Positions 1 to 8,325 are shown, counted from the first letter of the stretch. The stretch is DNA of 64,000 bases from Terrabacter terrigena (GCF_042676085.1 NZ_JBHTKH010000004.1:186001-250000); one strand, 5' to 3'. Numbers and translations: made by a program. The notes: generated from the sequence alone by a model not told the origin.

Positions 1-315
1 GCCGCCGAGGTGGTACTTCCGCACGACCTCGGCCGGGCTCGCGACGCCGTAGAGGGGGAGGTTGCGACTGTCGGGCGTCGTCGCGTCCTTGCCGTAGACG
101 TTCTGGATGAAGAGCTGACCGACCTTCTCCTCCAACGTCATCCGGTTGAGCGTCGAGGTGATCCAGCCCTCCTCGCCGGAGACTCCTGAGACTCCTGCGG
201 GGAAGGCAGCTGCTGGGGTCGCGGCGGCGGCGGCTCCGCCGGCGGCCACGCCCAGGGCCGTCGTGGCGAGTCCGCCCGCGAGCACCGAGCGACGGGACAG
301 GTCTGACATGGACAT
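1..315 (-). CDS. Glycoside hydrolase family 3 protein, N-terminal part (cut by window edge)
   Basis: Only the first 105 codons lie in the window. The start is an ATG preceded by a good ribosome site (GGAGGACCC). The N-terminus carries a twin-arginine-like signal (SRRSVLAGG) followed by an Ala-rich hydrophobic stretch, so export is expected. After a short linker the motif MTLEEKVGQLFIQNVYG is the usual opening of GH3 beta-glycosidases and beta-N-acetylhexosaminidases. The catalytic nucleophile region is outside the window, so substrate cannot be told. Lipoprotein or free secreted form is undecided because no lipobox Cys is visible. A 13-nt inverted repeat lies between the start and the upstream ligase terminator and may control it. 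Confidence 0.75.
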   Translation of the reverse strand, partial: MSMSDLSRRSVLAGGLATTALGVAAGGAAAAATPAAAFPAGVSGVSGEEGWITSTLNRMTLEEKVGQLFIQNVYGKDATTPDSRNLPLYGVASPAEVVRKYHLGG

Positions 316-332
316 GGGTCCTCCGATGAAAT

Positions 333-345
333 GTGAACAATTCAC
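333..345. promoter_or_regulatory. Inverted repeat upstream of the GH3 gene
   Basis: GTGAA-CAA-TTCAC is a perfect 5-bp inverted repeat just upstream of the ribosome site of the GH3 gene. It sits where a repressor could block early transcription. No regulator is identified; assignment as an operator is inference. Confidence 0.3.
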
Positions 346-399
346 GCATACTGCCGTCCGTTCGGAACTTACCTACGGAGTGTGGGGTCGGCAACAGAT

Positions 400-428
400 A
401 GCGGCGCGTCCTCGCAGGACGCGCCGCT
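400..428 (-). terminator. Hairpin terminator after ligB
   Basis: A perfect 13-bp stem (AGCGGCGCGTCCT and its complement) with a 3-nt loop lies 13 nt past the ligase stop codon, ahead of the GH3 gene. There is no long U-tract, as is common in high-GC actinobacteria. Confidence 0.7.
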
Positions 429-441
429 CGTGGCCCTCACC

Positions 442-2019
442 TCACCAGCCGGCGAGCGACCGCACGGTCTGGACGGTGTCGATCTCGGAGACCGGCTTGT
501 CGTCGCGGTAGCGCAGGACCCGGGCGAAGCGCAGCGCCATGCCGCCGGGGTAGCGGCTCGAGCGCTGCACCCCGTCGAACGCGATCTCGACGACCTGCTC
601 GGGACGCAGGGGCACGACGCCCCACGGCTGGCCCGAGCGCCCCGCCTCGACGTCGCCGGGGTCGACCGCGAGCTCCTTGAACCGCTCGGTCTGCCAGGCG
701 AGCATCTCGTCGGTCATGCCCTTGAAGGTCTTGCCGAGCATGACGAGCTCGCCGGTGTCGGCGTCGCGCGCGCCGAGGTGGATGTTGGAGAGCCAGCCGC
801 GCCGCCGGCCGCTGCCCCATTCGACGCCGAGCACGACGAGGTCGAGGGTGTGCCGGGGCTTCACCTTGACCCACCCGGGGCCGCGCCGACCGGCGGCATA
901 CGGCAGGGCGGGGTCCTTGACGACGACCCCCTCGTGACCGGCCGCGACGAGGTCGGCGAAGAGCTCGTGCGCGCGGACGGGGTCGTCGGTGAGCTCGCGC
1001 GGCACGAGCCACGCCGGCGGAACGGTGGCGGCCAGCCGGGCCCAGCGCGTGGCGGCGGGCTCGTCGAGCAGGTCGGCGCCGTCGAGGTGGAGCAGGTCGA
1101 AGAAGAACGGGGTGAGCGGCACCTCCTCGCGAAGGCGGTCGACGTCGGCGGTGCTCGCGGTGCGGGCACCGGTGACCTGGAACGGCAGGGGACGGCCGCC
1201 CTCGGCGAGGGCGATCACCTCGCCGTCGAGCACGAGCGTCTCGACCTCGAGGGTGGCCAGTGCCTCGGTGATCTCGGGCATGCGGTCGGTCACCTCGTCG
1301 AGCGTGCGGGTGAAGAGGCGCACGGTGCCCGGGCTCGTGCGGTTGTCGACGTGCGCCTGCAGCCGTATGCCGTCGAGCTTGGTCTCGACGACCACCTCGC
1401 CTCCCAGCGTGGCGAGCGCGGCGGCGACGTCGGGAGCCGAGCCGGCGAGCATCGGCCGCAGCGGCCGGCCCACCTCGAGGGTGAGAGCCTCCAGGGCATC
1501 GACGCCCCCGGTCAGGGCGGCGCTCGCGACAGGGCCGGCGAAGCCGGCGAGCATCACGGCCCGGCGTACCGCGGCGTCGGGAACCCCGGCCGCCCTGGCG
1601 ACGGCCTGGAGCATCACCCCGTCGCCCGCGCCCTGGCGGGTCTCGCCCGTGATGAGGCCGCGGAGCCACAGCTGCTCGTCGGCGGTGGCGCGTGCGAAGA
1701 GGTCGCGCACGGCGGTGGTGCGGGCCGCGGCGGAGCCCGACCCGCCGATGGCGGCGATGGCGGAGGCGGCTGCGTCGACCTCCTGGACCGTGAGGGTGCT
1801 GGTGGCCGCCGGCTCGGGCAGACCCTGCAGGCCGCGCCAGCTGACGCCGATGCGGCGCTGGGGGAGCACGCCCGACAGGTGCGCAGTGACGACCTCGACG
1901 GTGGCCGGGCCGTCGGCGGCGGCGCGGGCGAGGCAGGCGGCCAGGGCCTCGACCTTCGCGGTGCGCGAGGACGTCGCGGCGACGGCATGGGACGTGGCGA
2001 CGACGTCGGAGAGCTCCAT
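442..2019 (-). CDS. ligB: ATP-dependent DNA ligase, LigB type
   Basis: Product is 525 aa, close to the mycobacterial LigB length. Order: N-terminal DNA-binding domain (about 1-200), adenylation domain with motif I ETKLDGIRLQAH (Lys is the AMP-accepting residue), motif III FFFDLLHLDG, motif IV EGVVVKDP, motif V VKVKPRHTLDLVVLG, then the OB-fold. It seals nicks using ATP and is usually accessory to the NAD-dependent LigA. The open frame extends far upstream across the divergent esterase, but family alignment and a sensible N-terminus (MELSDVVATS) place the start at 2019. It is divergent from the esterase gene with 111 nt between. Confidence 0.9.
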   Translation of the reverse strand: MELSDVVATSHAVAATSSRTAKVEALAACLARAAADGPATVEVVTAHLSGVLPQRRIGVSWRGLQGLPEPAATSTLTVQEVDAAASAIAAIGGSGSAAARTTAVRDLFARATADEQLWLRGLITGETRQGAGDGVMLQAVARAAGVPDAAVRRAVMLAGFAGPVASAALTGGVDALEALTLEVGRPLRPMLAGSAPDVAAALATLGGEVVVETKLDGIRLQAHVDNRTSPGTVRLFTRTLDEVTDRMPEITEALATLEVETLVLDGEVIALAEGGRPLPFQVTGARTASTADVDRLREEVPLTPFFFDLLHLDGADLLDEPAATRWARLAATVPPAWLVPRELTDDPVRAHELFADLVAAGHEGVVVKDPALPYAAGRRGPGWVKVKPRHTLDLVVLGVEWGSGRRRGWLSNIHLGARDADTGELVMLGKTFKGMTDEMLAWQTERFKELAVDPGDVEAGRSGQPWGVVPLRPEQVVEIAFDGVQRSSRYPGGMALRFARVLRYRDDKPVSEIDTVQTVRSLAGW

Positions 2020-2062
2020 GCCCAGATCCTGCCCGCTCCCACCCACATCCCAACCATCGAGA

Positions 2063-2076
2063 GGCCACCTGTGGCC
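2063..2076. promoter_or_regulatory. Palindrome between ligB and the esterase gene
   Basis: GGCCAC-CT-GTGGCC is a perfect palindrome in the divergent promoter region. The 12-mer TCGAGAGGCCAC that contains its left arm (2057-2068) recurs inverted at 3154-3165, and a shorter copy AGAGGCCAC is at 2092-2100. Shared operator function is inferred. Confidence 0.4.
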
Positions 2077-2118
2077 CCCGCGCAGCGGTCTAGAGGCCAC
2101 CCGCGTACGCGTCGGGTC

Positions 2119-2124
2119 TAGATT
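2119..2124 (+). promoter_or_regulatory. Likely -10 hexamer of a leaderless esterase transcript
   Basis: TAGATT lies 6 nt before the ATG at 2131 and no ribosome site precedes that ATG. This spacing would put the transcription start on or next to the start codon, a common actinobacterial arrangement. Confidence 0.35.
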
Positions 2125-2130
2125 CGACCC

Positions 2131-3138
2131 ATGCGCGGCACCGGGCTCAGGACACGCGCCCTGGCGCGAACCACCGCGCGGGGTGCGGCCGCCGCCGCAG
2201 GTCTGCTCGCCGTCGCGACCCGGGTGACGCCGTGGCCGTCCGCCCTGGCCATCCGGGCGGTCTTCGACCGCGGCGCCGCGCGGGCGAGCGCCTCCCTCGA
2301 GCGCCACGTGCCCGTCGGGCTCGTCGAGGACCTGGACGAGGCGTACGACATCTCCTCGCCCGACGGGCGGCTCGACGTCTTCCGTCCCGAGCGAGCCGGT
2401 CCGCTGCCGGCAGTCGTCTGGGTGCACGGTGGCGCCTTCGTCTCCGGTTCCAAGGGCGACGTCGCGAACTACCTGCGCGTGCTCGCCGGCCGGGGCTTCG
2501 CGACGGTCGGAGTCGACTACTCGGTCGCCCCCGGGTCGCGCTACCCGACGCCGGTGCGGCAGGTGGCCGCGGCCCTCGACCATGTCGTCGACCACGCCGA
2601 CCGGCTCGGCATCGATCCCACGCGCATCGTCCTGGCCGGCGACTCCGCGGGAGCCCAGATCGCCGCGCAGGTGGCGCTGCTCACCACCGACGAGGCGTAC
2701 GCGCGTGGCGTGGGGATCGCCGTCGACCTGGCTCCCGAGGCGCTGCGGGGGGTCGTGCTCTTCTGCGGCGCGTACGACTTCACGCTGGCCCGCGGGTCCA
2801 CGCGGCTCGGCAGCTGGCTCGTCGACACCGCCATCTGGTCGTACCTCGGCCCGCGTCGGCGCGACGACACGATCACCAGGCAGGGCTCGATCCCCCCGAA
2901 CCTGACGCCCGCCTTCCCGCCGACCTTCGTGTCGGCGGGCAACGGGGACCCCCTGCTGCCGCACACACTGGCCCTGGTCCGGTCCTTGGGATCGCACGGG
3001 GTCGACCACGAGACCCTTGTCTTCGCCGACGACCACGAGCCCCGGCTCGGACATGAGTTCCAGCTCGACCTCGACACGCCGGCGGGACGCGAGGCGCTGG
3101 ACCGCGCGGTCGCGTTCATCCAACGCGTCACGTCCTGA
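2131..3138 (+). CDS. Alpha/beta hydrolase (HSL-type esterase)
   Basis: 335 aa. Residues about 90-110 carry the oxyanion motif HGGAF, then the nucleophile elbow GDSAGA near residue 170, with Asp and His expected in GNGDPLLP and DDHEPRLGHEF. This is the hormone-sensitive-lipase/carboxylesterase layout. The N-terminus has a short Ala-rich hydrophobic stretch after several Arg residues (RTTARGAAAAAGLLAV) that could be a membrane anchor or weak signal. Substrate is unknown; acyl esters are likely. It is monocistronic, between the ligase and the SDR/acyl-CoA dehydrogenase operon, and shares an inverted sequence motif with that operon's upstream region. Confidence 0.85.
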   Translation: MRGTGLRTRALARTTARGAAAAAGLLAVATRVTPWPSALAIRAVFDRGAARASASLERHVPVGLVEDLDEAYDISSPDGRLDVFRPERAGPLPAVVWVHGGAFVSGSKGDVANYLRVLAGRGFATVGVDYSVAPGSRYPTPVRQVAAALDHVVDHADRLGIDPTRIVLAGDSAGAQIAAQVALLTTDEAYARGVGIAVDLAPEALRGVVLFCGAYDFTLARGSTRLGSWLVDTAIWSYLGPRRRDDTITRQGSIPPNLTPAFPPTFVSAGNGDPLLPHTLALVRSLGSHGVDHETLVFADDHEPRLGHEFQLDLDTPAGREALDRAVAFIQRVTS

Positions 3139-3145
3139 GGAAACG

Positions 3146-3165
3146 GGCCAGAAGTGGCCTCTCGA
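3146..3165. promoter_or_regulatory. Second copy of the GGCCAC-type palindrome
   Basis: GGCCA-GAAG-TGGCC (3146-3159) overlaps GTGGCCTCTCGA (3154-3165), the exact reverse complement of 2057-2068. Over 24 nt the two sites differ at three positions. It lies just past the esterase stop and 90 nt before the next operon. Confidence 0.4.
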
Positions 3166-3219
3166 CGGTTGAGGGGTGGGAGGTGGTCACTTGACGTGGG
3201 TGCCTCGGAGTCGCCAAGG

Positions 3220-3235
3220 TAAGCAAGCGCTTAGT
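3220..3235. promoter_or_regulatory. TetR-type operator candidate ahead of the SDR/ACAD operon
   Basis: AGCAAGCGCTTAGT fits the KstR2-like pattern AnCAAGnnCTTGnT with one mismatch, and TAAGC-N4-GCTTA is also palindromic. It is 17 nt upstream of the first start codon, where a TetR-family acyl-CoA-responsive repressor would be expected. No such regulator is in the window. Confidence 0.4.
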
Positions 3236-3252
3236 CCATCGCGAGGAGCAGC

Positions 3253-4068
3253 ATGCCCGACACCGCCGTCGTCACCGGAGCCGCCCGGGGCATCGGCCGA
3301 GCCATCGCCACCCGCCTCGCGCGTGAGGGGTGGCAGGTCGTCGTCGCCGATCTCGACGCCGACGAGCTCGCCGCCGTGGCCGCCGAGACCGGCGCGCCCG
3401 CGGTCGCCGGCGACACGTCGACCGACGCCGGCGTACGCCATCTCGTCGACACGGCATACGGGCACCTCGGGCACCTCGACGTCTTCTTCGCCAACGCGGG
3501 CATCGGCACGCTCCAGGGGCTGGACGCCTCGGACGCCGAGTGGGCCCGAGCCCTCGAGACCAACGTGCTCGCCCACGTACGCGCCGCGCGGGTGCTCGTG
3601 CCGCGCTGGCTCGAGGCCGGCGGGGGTCGCCTCGTCGTGACCGCCTCTGCCGCTGGGCTGCTCACGATGCTCGGCGACGCGCCCTACTCCGTGAGCAAGC
3701 ATGCGGCCGTGGCCTTCGCCGAGTGGTTGAGCGCGACCTACCGGCACCGCGGCATCGTCGTGCAGGCGATCTGCCCCCAGGGTGTGCAGACCAGGATGCT
3801 CGACCACTCCGGCGCCCTGCGCGACCTCCTCACCCGTGACGACGTCGTCAGCGCCGACGAGGTGGCCGACGCCGCCTGGCGTGCGCTGTCGGGTGACGCG
3901 TTCTACGTGCTGCCGCACCCCGAGGTGAGCGACTACCACGCCCAGCGCGCAGCCCACCCCGACGCCTGGCTCGCCGGCATGAACCGGCTCCAGCAGAAGC
4001 TCGACACGTACACCCCCGACAGCCCCACCGACCAGCCAGGCCACCACCAGCAGCAGGAGAACGCATGA
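3253..4068 (+). CDS. SDR family oxidoreductase
   Basis: 271 aa short-chain dehydrogenase. Visible: TGAARGIGRA cofactor loop near residue 10, NAG motif (FANAGIG), catalytic Ser in TASAAG, and the Y-S-V-S-K active-site pair near residue 155. The C-terminus extends beyond the usual 250 aa with a Gln/His-rich tail. First gene of a five-gene operon; its last codons overlap the next start by 4 nt (ATGA). Context with acyl-CoA dehydrogenases suggests oxidation of a hydroxyacyl-CoA or similar alcohol. Exact substrate is not readable from sequence. Confidence 0.85.
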   Translation: MPDTAVVTGAARGIGRAIATRLAREGWQVVVADLDADELAAVAAETGAPAVAGDTSTDAGVRHLVDTAYGHLGHLDVFFANAGIGTLQGLDASDAEWARALETNVLAHVRAARVLVPRWLEAGGGRLVVTASAAGLLTMLGDAPYSVSKHAAVAFAEWLSATYRHRGIVVQAICPQGVQTRMLDHSGALRDLLTRDDVVSADEVADAAWRALSGDAFYVLPHPEVSDYHAQRAAHPDAWLAGMNRLQQKLDTYTPDSPTDQPGHHQQQENA

Positions 4069-4832
4069 CCGACCAGACCAGCACCCAGCGCACCGCCATC
4101 GTCACGGGTGCCGCGCGCGGCATCGGCGCGGCCGTCGCCAGGCGACTCGCCACCGACGGCTTTGCCGTCGCGGTGCTCGACCTCGACGAATCCGCTTGTG
4201 CTGCCGTGGTATCCGAGATCGAGGCGGGGGGCGGCAAGGGTCTCGCGGTTGGCGTCGACGTCTCCGACGAGAAGGGCGTGCAGGCCGCCGTCGACCGCGT
4301 CGCCGCCGAGCTCGGTGCCCCGACGGTGCTCGTCAACAACGCGGGCATCATCCGCGACAACATGCTCTTCAAGATGACCGCCGACGACTGGGACGCCGTC
4401 ATGAACGTCCACCTGCGCGGCTCCTTCCTCATGACCCGTGCCACCCAGAAGCACATGATCGACGCGAAGTGGGGCCGTATCGTCAACCTCAGCTCGACGT
4501 CCGCCCTCGGCAACCGGGGCCAGGCCAACTACTCCGCCGCGAAGGCGGGCCTCCAGGGCTTCACCAAGACACTGGCCATCGAGCTCGGCAAGTTCGGCGT
4601 CACCGCGAACGCCATCGCCCCGGGCTTCATCGCGACCGACATGACCCGCCAGACGGCCGAGCGCATGGGCATCACCTTCGAGCAGTTCCTCGAGGGGGCG
4701 GCCAAGGAGATCCCGGTCGGTCGCGTCGGCCAGCCCGAGGACATCGCGGCGACCGCGTCGTTCCTCGTGAGCGTGGGCGCCGGGTTCGTCTCGGGTCAGG
4801 TCGTCTACGTGGCCGGCGGCCCGAAGGACTGA
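4065..4832 (+). CDS. FabG-like 3-oxoacyl reductase / 3-hydroxyacyl dehydrogenase (SDR)
   Basis: 255 aa. It has the TGAARGIGAA glycine loop, NNAG, catalytic Ser (LSSTSA), Y-S-A-A-K and a C-terminal segment (AATASFLVSVGAGFVSGQVVYVAGG) typical of FabG-type enzymes. In a beta-oxidation operon the physiological direction may be oxidation of 3-hydroxyacyl-CoA rather than fatty-acid synthesis. It is translationally coupled to the preceding SDR by a 4-nt overlap and followed one base later by the GTG of the kinase gene. Confidence 0.85.
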   Translation: MTDQTSTQRTAIVTGAARGIGAAVARRLATDGFAVAVLDLDESACAAVVSEIEAGGGKGLAVGVDVSDEKGVQAAVDRVAAELGAPTVLVNNAGIIRDNMLFKMTADDWDAVMNVHLRGSFLMTRATQKHMIDAKWGRIVNLSSTSALGNRGQANYSAAKAGLQGFTKTLAIELGKFGVTANAIAPGFIATDMTRQTAERMGITFEQFLEGAAKEIPVGRVGQPEDIAATASFLVSVGAGFVSGQVVYVAGGPKD

Positions 4833-4833
4833 C

Positions 4834-5898
4834 GTGACCGACCCGGACCTGCACGCCCGCCCCGAGACACCCGACGCCGACCCGCCCGGGCTCGACCTCA
4901 GGCGGCTCGCCGCGTTCCTCGCCACCGAGGCGCCCGGACTGCTCACCGGGCCGTTGGCCGGGCGCGTCGTGGCGGGCGGCAAGTCCAACCTCACCTACGA
5001 GGTCGGCGACGGCAGCAGGAGCGTCATCGTGCGCCGCCCTCCGCTGGGCCACGTGCTGGCCACGGCGCACGACATGGGTCGCGAGCACCGGGTCATCACC
5101 GCCCTGCGCGACACCGCGGTCCCGGTCCCGACCACGTATGCGGTGTGCGCCGACCCCGACGTCATCGGGGCGCCGTTCTACGTCATGGAGCGCGTGGCGG
5201 GCACGCCCTACCGGTTCGCCACACAGCTCGCCCCGATCGGCCCCGATCGGGTGCGTGCGATCAGCGAGCGCATGGTCGACACGCTCGTCGCACTCCACTC
5301 CGTCGACCCGGAGTCGGTCGGGCTCGGCGACTTCGGCCGCCCCGAGGGCTTCCTCGAGCGACAGGTGCGCCGGTGGAAGCAACAGCTCGACGCGTCGCGC
5401 AGCCGCGCCCTGCCCGGAATCGACGAGCTGCACGAACGCCTTGCGGAATCGGTCCCGGCACAAGGTGATCCGGCGATCGTGCACGGCGACTTCCGGCTCG
5501 ACAACCTGCTCGTCACCGACGCTGACGAGGTGTCCGCCGTGCTCGACTGGGAGATGGCCACGATCGGTGACCCGCTCACCGACGTCGCGCTGCTCGAGGC
5601 GTACCAGACGCTCCCGCTCATGATGGACAGCGTCGCCGTCTCCGACGTCTCGCGCACGCCGGGCTTCATCACGGGGCCCGAGCTGCGCCAGAGGTATGCC
5701 GCGGCGAGCGGTCGCGACCTCACGCACCTGTCGTTCCACCTCGGGCTCGCCTACTTCAAGCTCGCGGTGATCCTCGAGGGAATCCACTACCGCTACACCC
5801 AGGGGCAGACCGTCGGCTCGGGCTTCGCGCGCATCGGGGAGGCCACCGGGCCTCTCGTCGTCGCGGGGCTCAGGGCCGTCCACGCCGAGGAGGACTGA
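4834..5898 (+). CDS. APH-family phosphotransferase (ACAD10/11- and LvaA-like)
   Basis: 354 aa, GTG start one base after the previous stop. The aminoglycoside-phosphotransferase fold is clear: GGKSNLTYEV nucleotide loop near residue 50, catalytic motif HGDFRLDNLL near 215, and metal-binding LDWEMATIGDP. Homologs of this subfamily sit next to or fused with acyl-CoA dehydrogenases; human ACAD10/11 and Pseudomonas LvaA phosphorylate 4-hydroxyacyl-CoA before elimination of phosphate. Its position directly ahead of an ACAD of the matching subtype supports that role over antibiotic resistance. Function is inferred from family and context. Confidence 0.8.
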   Translation: MTDPDLHARPETPDADPPGLDLRRLAAFLATEAPGLLTGPLAGRVVAGGKSNLTYEVGDGSRSVIVRRPPLGHVLATAHDMGREHRVITALRDTAVPVPTTYAVCADPDVIGAPFYVMERVAGTPYRFATQLAPIGPDRVRAISERMVDTLVALHSVDPESVGLGDFGRPEGFLERQVRRWKQQLDASRSRALPGIDELHERLAESVPAQGDPAIVHGDFRLDNLLVTDADEVSAVLDWEMATIGDPLTDVALLEAYQTLPLMMDSVAVSDVSRTPGFITGPELRQRYAAASGRDLTHLSFHLGLAYFKLAVILEGIHYRYTQGQTVGSGFARIGEATGPLVVAGLRAVHAEED

Positions 5899-5904
5899 GC
5901 CACG

Positions 5905-7119
5905 ATGGACTTCGGATTCGACGCCAGGACCGAGGAGCTGCGGCAGGAGCTGCTCGGCTTCATGGACGAGCGCATCGTGCCCTCCCTCAAGGTCTTCGAC
6001 GAGCAGGTCGCCGCCCTCGACGACCGGTGGGCGTGGAGCACCGTGCCGGTGCTGCAGACCCTCAGGGCCGAGGCCCGCGACCTCGGCCTGTGGAACGTCT
6101 TCCTCCCGGGAGACCGAGGGGCGGGGCTCACCAACCTCCAGTACGCCCCGCTCGCCGAGATCACCGGGCGTTGCATCCGCCTCGCGCCCGCGGTGCTCAA
6201 CTGCGCCGCGCCCGACACCGGCAACATGGAGGTGCTCGCCCAGTTCGGCACCGAGGACCAGCAGGCCGAGTGGCTGGACCCCTTGCTGCGGGGCGAGATC
6301 CGCTCCGCCTTCGCGATGACCGAGCCCGACGTCGCGAGCAGCGACGCCACCAACGTCGAGCTCTCGATCCGCCGTGACGGTGACGACTACGTCATCAACG
6401 GTCGCAAGTGGTGGATCACCGGTGCGATGAACCCCGAGTGCCGGATCCTCATCGTGATGGGCAAGACCGACCCGACGGCCGACCGGCACCGGCAGCAGTC
6501 GATGATCCTCGTCCCTCGCGACACACCGGGCCTCGAGGTCGTGCGCGGCATGGAGGTGTTCGGCTACGACGACCACGACCACGGCGGCCATGCCGAGCTG
6601 CGGTTCACCGATGTCCGTGTGCCCGCCTCGAACCTCGTCGGGGGAGAGGGTGACGGCTTCGCGATCGCCCAGGCGCGCCTCGGCCCCGGGCGGATCCACC
6701 ACTGCATGCGCTCCATCGGCCTCGCCGAGGTCGCCATCGAGGCGATGTGCCGACGCGCGTCCGAGCGCGTGGCCTTCGGCCGCCCGATCGCCGAGCAGGG
6801 CGTCGTGCGCGACTGGATCGCCGAGTCGCGGGTGCGCGTCGAGCAGCTGCGTCTTCTCGTGCTCAAGACCGCCTGGCTCATGGACACCGTCGGCAACAAG
6901 GGTGCGCACACCGAGATCCAGGCGATCAAGATCGCCACGCCGAGGACGGTCGAGTGGATCCTCGACAAGGCGATCCAGACGCACGGCGCCGCCGGGCTCA
7001 GCCAGGACACCGACCTCGCCGCCGCCTTCGCCGGCATCCGCACCCTGCGCTTCGCCGACGGCCCCGACGAGGTGCACAAGAACGCTCTCGCCAAGGCCGA
7101 GCTGAGGAGGCACGCCTGA
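5905..7119 (+). CDS. Acyl-CoA dehydrogenase, ACAD10/11-like
   Basis: 404 aa FAD enzyme. Typical ACAD parts: AFAMTEPDVASSDATN flavin/substrate motif, WWITGAMNPECRI, and the C-terminal segment FADGPDEVHKNALAKAEL. The last motif is characteristic of the ACAD10/11-type branch rather than the YEGTDEI of medium-chain enzymes. Together with the kinase gene just upstream it reproduces, as two separate proteins, the kinase-plus-dehydrogenase arrangement of ACAD10/11. The stop overlaps the next ATG by one base (TGATG). Confidence 0.88.
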   Translation: MDFGFDARTEELRQELLGFMDERIVPSLKVFDEQVAALDDRWAWSTVPVLQTLRAEARDLGLWNVFLPGDRGAGLTNLQYAPLAEITGRCIRLAPAVLNCAAPDTGNMEVLAQFGTEDQQAEWLDPLLRGEIRSAFAMTEPDVASSDATNVELSIRRDGDDYVINGRKWWITGAMNPECRILIVMGKTDPTADRHRQQSMILVPRDTPGLEVVRGMEVFGYDDHDHGGHAELRFTDVRVPASNLVGGEGDGFAIAQARLGPGRIHHCMRSIGLAEVAIEAMCRRASERVAFGRPIAEQGVVRDWIAESRVRVEQLRLLVLKTAWLMDTVGNKGAHTEIQAIKIATPRTVEWILDKAIQTHGAAGLSQDTDLAAAFAGIRTLRFADGPDEVHKNALAKAELRRHA

Positions 7120-8288
7120 TGGACTTCGACCTCAGCTCCGAGGAGCGCGAGATCCGAGACTGGGTGCGCACCTTCGTGCGCAAGGAGGTCATGCCGCTCG
7201 AGCAGCTGGTGCTCGAGCGGGAGCGGCGACACGAGCGCGGGATCACTGCGGATGAGCTGAAAGCCTTGCAGGACAAGGCGAAGGCATCGGGCTTCTTCGG
7301 CATCCAGACCCCCGAGAGCCACGGCGGCATGGGGCAGGGCGCGGTCGTCGCGGCTCTCATCGAGATCGAGCTGGGCCGGTCGTTCGTCCACTTCACGTTC
7401 GCCGGCGAGGCCGACAACATCCTCTTCAGCGCGACCGAGGAGCAGCAGCAGCGCTACCTCGAGCCGACGATCGAGGGCACGCGGAAGTCCTGCTTCGCGA
7501 TCACCGAGCCCGGCGCCGGGTCCGACGCGCGAGCCATCCGCACGAGCGCCCGGCGCGAGGGCGACGAGTGGGTCATCAACGGCGAGAAGACGTTCATCAC
7601 GGGTGGGCACGAGGCCGACTTCGTCATGGTCTTCGCCGTCACCGACAAGGAGAAGGGGGCCGACGGTGGCGTGACGTGCTTCCTCGTCGACCGCGACCGC
7701 GGCTGGGAGAGCCGGCCGATCGACACGATGGGCGAGTGGGGCCCCGCCGCCCTCGTGTTCGAGGACGTGCGCGTGCCCCACTCGGCGATCCTCGGCGAGG
7801 AGGGCAAGGGCTTCGAGCTCGCCATGCGATGGATCGGCAAGGGGCGCTACATGCTGCCGGCCCGCGCGCTCGGCGCCTGTGAGCGGCTCGTCGAGATGGG
7901 CATGGAGCACGCCCGCAACCGCGTCACGTTCGGCGAGCCCATCGCGCACCGGCAGGCGATCCAGTGGATGGTCGCCGACTCCGCCGTCGAGATCGAGGCG
8001 CTGCGCTGGCTCGTGCTCACCGCCGCCTGGCAGGTCGACAGGGGCCTCGACTCGCGGCAGTCGCAGTCGATGGCCAAGCTCTTCGGTGGCGTCAAGGCCA
8101 ACGAGATCGTCGACCGTGTGCTCCAGATGCACGGCGGCATGGGCTACACGCGGGAGCTGCCGGTCGAGCGCTGGTACCGCGAGCTGCGGCTGCTGCGGAT
8201 CTACGAGGGCACCGACGAGATCCAGCGCCGCACCATCGCCCGCAACCTGCTTCGGGGCCACGCGTCGGTGCGCGGGCACCTGGGCTGA
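7119..8288 (+). CDS. Acyl-CoA dehydrogenase
   Basis: 389 aa. The start ATG overlaps the preceding stop and has a strong ribosome site (GAGGAGG); the longer open frame upstream is antisense-like noise in the previous gene. Motifs: CFAITEPGAGSDA, TFITGGHEADFVMVF, QMHGGMGYTRELP and YEGTDEIQRRTIARNLL, the last carrying the usual catalytic Glu region. It should introduce a 2,3-double bond in an acyl-CoA with electron transfer to ETF. Last gene of the five-gene operon starting at 3253. Confidence 0.9.
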   Translation: MDFDLSSEEREIRDWVRTFVRKEVMPLEQLVLERERRHERGITADELKALQDKAKASGFFGIQTPESHGGMGQGAVVAALIEIELGRSFVHFTFAGEADNILFSATEEQQQRYLEPTIEGTRKSCFAITEPGAGSDARAIRTSARREGDEWVINGEKTFITGGHEADFVMVFAVTDKEKGADGGVTCFLVDRDRGWESRPIDTMGEWGPAALVFEDVRVPHSAILGEEGKGFELAMRWIGKGRYMLPARALGACERLVEMGMEHARNRVTFGEPIAHRQAIQWMVADSAVEIEALRWLVLTAAWQVDRGLDSRQSQSMAKLFGGVKANEIVDRVLQMHGGMGYTRELPVERWYRELRLLRIYEGTDEIQRRTIARNLLRGHASVRGHLG

Positions 8289-8325
8289 CCTTCCACCTGA
8301 TCTCGCTCGCGCGCATGCTGGAGGC

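Noticed and set aside
2020..3123. N-terminal extension of the DNA ligase frame
   Set aside because: Lies antisense across the esterase gene; family length and alignment place the start at 2019.
4672..7113. Long minus-strand open frame antisense to the kinase and first acyl-CoA dehydrogenase
   Set aside because: Shadow frame with no family features, no ribosome site; sense strand is clearly coding.
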